This document shows positions 61,286 through 64,000 of a stretch of 64,000 bases of DNA, piece by piece. The position numbers and the translations under genes are program-made. A model generated the notes under the pieces. The model ran no database searches and was not told the DNA's origin. It was given only the letters and a program-made list of their open reading frames with translations. How positions within the stretch are numbered: the first letter of the stretch is position 1; the number at the start of each line of letters is the position of its first letter. Origin of the DNA: Thermoplasmatota archaeon (lineage in GTDB: Archaea > Thermoplasmatota > B47-G6 > B47-G6B > 47-G6); contig JAPDJS010000011.1 of assembly GCA_029258975.1 (NCBI GenBank), positions 62,001-126,000 of the forward strand. The letters run 5' to 3'.

Positions 61286-62168
61286 TAATTCCTATTTCCT
61301 CCAATTTTTTCTCTAGCTCCTCCAATTCTTTATTGCTGTATCCTACTAGAGGGCTTCTGGGATCACCAAAGTCCATACCCCTTAGTTTTAACGCTGCTTT
61401 AACGCCTCCTAAGTAAGGGCCCATTTTCAGACTCCTCCTGATTGCCAGGATCTTATCCTGTAGCTGCTTAGCTTTCTGTAAGTTCCCTCTTCTAAACTCC
61501 TCATAAAGCTCCACAACGATTTCGGGGAATACGTTTGCTACAGCGGATACCACACCGCTTGCGCCTAAGACAAGATGAACATATATCAGCGCATCACTCC
61601 CCCCAAAGAACACAAAATCTTCTCTAATACGTTTTACCGTGTTTATTGCTTCATAAAACCACTCAATACTCTTCGAACTGTCTTTTATACCTATAATCTT
61701 CTCATTGTGTGCAAGCTTAAGAAGAGTGCTCACACTCATCTTGACCCCTGTCCTCTCTGGTATATAATAAATTATAAGTGGCAACTCAACGCTTTCCGTT
61801 ATTTTATTATAATGTCTTATAAAGCCCTCCTCGCTCACAGGATAATAATACGGGGTCACGACGTGGATAGCGTCCGCACCCACTTTTTCAGCATACTTAC
61901 TTAACTCTACTGTTTCTTTCGTACTCGTGCATCCAGTACCAACGATGATAGGAATTCTTCCATTGACGTGCTCTACTGCTGTTTTTATGAATAGCTTCTT
62001 TTCTTCATGGGTCAATAATGGCCCCTCACCATTAGTTCCCAACAGGAATATTCCGTGAACTCGATTTTTGACTAAGAAGTCCAAGTACTCTGTTAACTTT
62101 TCTACATCGACTTCATCGTCTTCCTTAAAAGGTGTGATCGCAGGAGGGAAAACTCCTTCGAGCTTCAC
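61278..62168 (-). CDS. 2-keto-3-deoxygluconate aldolase-type DapA superfamily enzyme
   Basis: Class I aldolase of 296 aa in the dihydrodipicolinate synthase/N-acetylneuraminate lyase family. Substrate-binding GTNGEGPLLTHEEK, catalytic Tyr in IIYYIPERTG and Schiff-base Lys in IIGIKDSSKS (about residue 160) are intact. The adjacent KDG kinase suggests cleavage of KDG or KDPG to pyruvate and glyceraldehyde (3-phosphate), as in the branched Entner-Doudoroff pathway. Dihydrodipicolinate synthase is a possible alternative. GTG start with GAGGTGA upstream, overlapping the kinase stop region. Confidence 0.85.
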   Translation of the reverse strand: MKLEGVFPPAITPFKEDDEVDVEKLTEYLDFLVKNRVHGIFLLGTNGEGPLLTHEEKKLFIKTAVEHVNGRIPIIVGTGCTSTKETVELSKYAEKVGADAIHVVTPYYYPVSEEGFIRHYNKITESVELPLIIYYIPERTGVKMSVSTLLKLAHNEKIIGIKDSSKSIEWFYEAINTVKRIREDFVFFGGSDALIYVHLVLGASGVVSAVANVFPEIVVELYEEFRRGNLQKAKQLQDKILAIRRSLKMGPYLGGVKAALKLRGMDFGDPRSPLVGYSNKELEELEKKLEEIGIIR

Positions 62169-62174
62169 AGACCT

Positions 62175-63146
62175 TCACCTCACGATATCGGATATAGCCC
62201 TTTTTCTGATAACTTCTTCCACTTCTTCCTTTGTGACGTATATGGGATCGCCGGGTATCGTGTGTGCAAGCGCTGCCATAGCACTGCCCCATTCAAGAGC
62301 AGACTCTACGTCATTCGTCTCTAAATACCTAAAAACGAACCCTGCATCAAATGCGTCTCCTGCACCTATTCTATCCACAATTTCTAATTTATATGGTTGT
62401 GCGTAATAGATCTTTTCGCCGTCAAAAGCCATAGCACCCTCAGATCCAAGGGTTAAGATCAGAATGTCTGGACGATACCTCTCGTATAGTCTTCTAGCAA
62501 TATCCTCGTTTGATCCTGAGATTTTAAATATGAGTCTCGCATCGCTTTTCGTCACGAAAAGGATATCCGTATCCGAAAGCATAGGATCTAGTCCCCTAAA
62601 AGCTTCTTTTGGGGTCCAAAGCTTAGAGCGATAATTTACGTCAAAAGACACGAGAGTATTGAGTTCTTTTGCTTTCTTTATTGCCATGTTAACTGCCTTT
62701 GCACAGTTCTCACTTAACGCGACAGTGATCCCCGTGGTGTGAAACACGTCGTAGTCTCCAAGGATGTTCCAGTCCACCTCGTTTGGATTTATGTTGCTTA
62801 TTGCAGAGTCCTTCCTGTCATATATCACGTTTATGGGCCTAGGCGTCCGACCGAACTCTATAAAATACAGACCCACTCTATACTCCTTGGTCCAGATAAT
62901 GTGCGAGATATCAACTCCGTGTTCCCTGATCCTATTTACAATGAGCCTCCCGAGAGGATTGTCCGTAAGCTTGCTAATCCAAGCAGCTCTCCCACCAAGT
63001 CTAGCAAACGCTATTGCGAAGTTCGATTCAGCACCCCCTATAGTAACTTCTAACTCTCTAGCTTGCTCTATTCTTTCAAAATTTTTGGTAGAGAGCCTTA
63101 TCATTGTCTCCCCAAACGAGACTGCAGAGGGTACATCATGTTTCAT
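62175..63146 (-). CDS. kdgK: 2-keto-3-deoxygluconate kinase-type PfkB sugar kinase
   Basis: Ribokinase-family kinase of 323 aa. The sugar-binding start is GETMIRLSTKNFERIE and EVTIGGAESNFAIAFARLGG; the ATP site has VDRIGAGDAFDAGFVFRYLE with the catalytic Asp. The segment RVGLYFIEFGRTPRPINVIY with Arg and Tyr is typical of KDG kinase. It phosphorylates KDG to KDPG, feeding the aldolase next door. GGTG stands eight bases before the ATG. It lies seven bases before the aldolase in the same operon. Confidence 0.88.
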   Translation of the reverse strand: MKHDVPSAVSFGETMIRLSTKNFERIEQARELEVTIGGAESNFAIAFARLGGRAAWISKLTDNPLGRLIVNRIREHGVDISHIIWTKEYRVGLYFIEFGRTPRPINVIYDRKDSAISNINPNEVDWNILGDYDVFHTTGITVALSENCAKAVNMAIKKAKELNTLVSFDVNYRSKLWTPKEAFRGLDPMLSDTDILFVTKSDARLIFKISGSNEDIARRLYERYRPDILILTLGSEGAMAFDGEKIYYAQPYKLEIVDRIGAGDAFDAGFVFRYLETNDVESALEWGSAMAALAHTIPGDPIYVTKEEVEEVIRKRAISDIVR

Positions 63147-63241
63147 ATACTAGACACCTTACTCCATGAAAATATAACGATCAGGGTTTTAAAGTCTTGA
63201 TAAACAAGCTTAAACAAAAGAAAACAAGATAAAGTGCAGGA

Positions 63242-64000
63242 TTAAGCCTCCATGTAATACTCAAGGCCGAGAAGCTTTGCAAAGTACTCGAGGTCCCTTG
63301 TAAGATCTCCATAAACAAGAACTCTATGAAGAGGAGGCACATAGTTCCAAAGGTACTCCTTTGCGCTCTTGACTCTTGTCTGAACCTTTGTCCTGCAGGC
63401 AAGCTCGACAATCGGAGTGTCTTCTATTATTCCCTTGTGAACTACTAGCCTCTTAAAGTCTGCTGAAATCTGTGCAGCAGTGAACTCTTGACCTATACTC
63501 ATCTTTGTTCTTATAGTTGCTGGCTTTCCGCTCTCGTCGTGTGAGTCGATGGCGTAGGGTTCAGGTTCTTTGTCATATCCTTTCATCTTCGTGGGTGCCG
63601 TACAGTGAGCATGGATCACCACGTTGTCCTTAAAGTCAATGACGGGATCTACAATCCAAGACGGCTTTCCAGCAAGGTGCTTGAATACTATCTGCATTAT
63701 CATTGAGTTAAGATCTGCCTCGCACGCTACTGGAATTCCTTCATCGTTCAGCAGTGAGAGGGGTATACATGGAGTGACAGGAAGTGCGTTGAGATCCCTA
63801 AGAAGTATCGTGAAGCAGTTTATAGTAATCGCATCTGCGTTCTTTTCCTTTATAAGCTTCTTCATTGCGAGGTATATCTTAGCAGCTGTCACGAGGTGTT
63901 CGTCCTTTATGCCATCACGTATCCAGTAAGCGTTACTCTTTAGTTTTTCTGCAATAGTTTTAGCTTCGTCATCAGGAATTTGATCCATAAGCTTGAGAAG
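63242..64000 (-). CDS. L-fucose/L-arabinose isomerase-like protein, partial
   Basis: C-terminal 250 residues or so of a protein whose 5' end lies beyond the window; the frame is still open at 64000. Sequences such as NADAITINCFTILLRD, PCIPLSLLNDEGIPVACEAD, VIHAHCTAP and VVHKGIIED match the C-terminal half of the L-fucose isomerase-like family, with the metal-site Glu/Asp in CEAD and His in HAHC. Its first internal ATG at 63988 is not a start. With the KDG genes 96 bases downstream, it probably belongs to a sugar or sugar-acid pathway. Confidence 0.75.
   Translation of the reverse strand, partial: LLKLMDQIPDDEAKTIAEKLKSNAYWIRDGIKDEHLVTAAKIYLAMKKLIKEKNADAITINCFTILLRDLNALPVTPCIPLSLLNDEGIPVACEADLNSMIMQIVFKHLAGKPSWIVDPVIDFKDNVVIHAHCTAPTKMKGYDKEPEPYAIDSHDESGKPATIRTKMSIGQEFTAAQISADFKRLVVHKGIIEDTPIVELACRTKVQTRVKSAKEYLWNYVPPLHRVLVYGDLTRDLEYFAKLLGLEYYMEA

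Noticed and set aside
1..64000. CRISPR array
   Set aside because: No regularly spaced direct repeats of 24-37 bases were seen, and no cas genes are present.
1..64000. tRNA or rRNA genes
   Set aside because: I looked through the intergenic stretches for G+C-rich cloverleaf sequence and conserved T-arm motifs and found none.

Overview
This window looks like a chromosome segment of an anaerobic, heat-loving archaeon, most likely of the Thermoproteota or a neighbouring lineage; the exact taxon cannot be fixed from the sequence alone. The evidence is the HerA-Mre11-Rad50-NurA operon, two tungsten-type aldehyde:ferredoxin oxidoreductases with a radical SAM maturase, a Thr/Pro-linked lipoprotein, AT-rich promoters with TATA boxes, GGTG-type ribosome binding sites, some probably leaderless genes, and Lrp/ArsR regulators. 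The gene content (peptide ABC importer, two S9 peptidases, ferredoxin-linked aldehyde oxidation, KDG kinase and aldolase) suggests a fermenter of peptides and sugar acids.

Layout. 0-7.2 kb: peptide importer read leftwards (binding protein, two permeases, two ATPases); the binding protein has its two halves in swapped order. 7.6-11.9 kb: a MacB/FtsX-like ABC exporter and a secreted protein. 12.2-15.1 kb: two MinD-like ATPases with inserted ferredoxins, converging on a NifX-like protein and two tiny proteins extremely rich in Tyr/Trp or Gly/Trp/Arg. 15.2-17.9 kb: a decaying island with a broken DUF4405-like gene, a multiply frameshifted exported-protein gene, and a GNAT acetyltransferase gene split by a G+C-rich TnpB (IS200/IS605) element with a candidate omega-RNA hairpin. 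18-24.7 kb: ABC-2 exporter, membrane-anchored EEP-fold phosphohydrolase, MFS transporter, AIM24 protein. 24.8-29 kb: glycosyltransferase, DUF1177, prolyl oligopeptidase. 29.1-35 kb: an ArsR-like regulator with paired operators and an unknown partner, a MATE exporter, and an operon of nitroreductase, acylphosphatase, TauE and DUF89.

35.2-38.6 kb holds the best candidate for an undescribed system: a two-gene unit of an unrecognised coiled-coil protein, possibly related to the C-terminal parts of BrxC/DUF499 proteins, and a short BrxL-family AAA+ protein, without other BREX genes. It is followed by a frameshifted small membrane protein. 38.6-43.6 kb: S9C peptidase, small membrane protein, PPC/DUF296 protein, ThiC, Sir2. 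43.9-51.6 kb: the herA-mre11-rad50-nurA end-resection operon. 51.6-59.0 kb: tungsten enzyme region, with ferredoxin, AOR, MoaD-like protein and radical SAM maturase, then a GAPOR-like enzyme with two flavoproteins. 59.0-64 kb: two Lrp-family proteins, DUF917, KDG aldolase, KDG kinase and a sugar-isomerase-like gene that runs off the window.

The genes fit one metabolism: imported peptides and sugar acids are broken down to aldehydes and glyceraldehyde 3-phosphate, and tungsten enzymes oxidise these with ferredoxin as electron acceptor.
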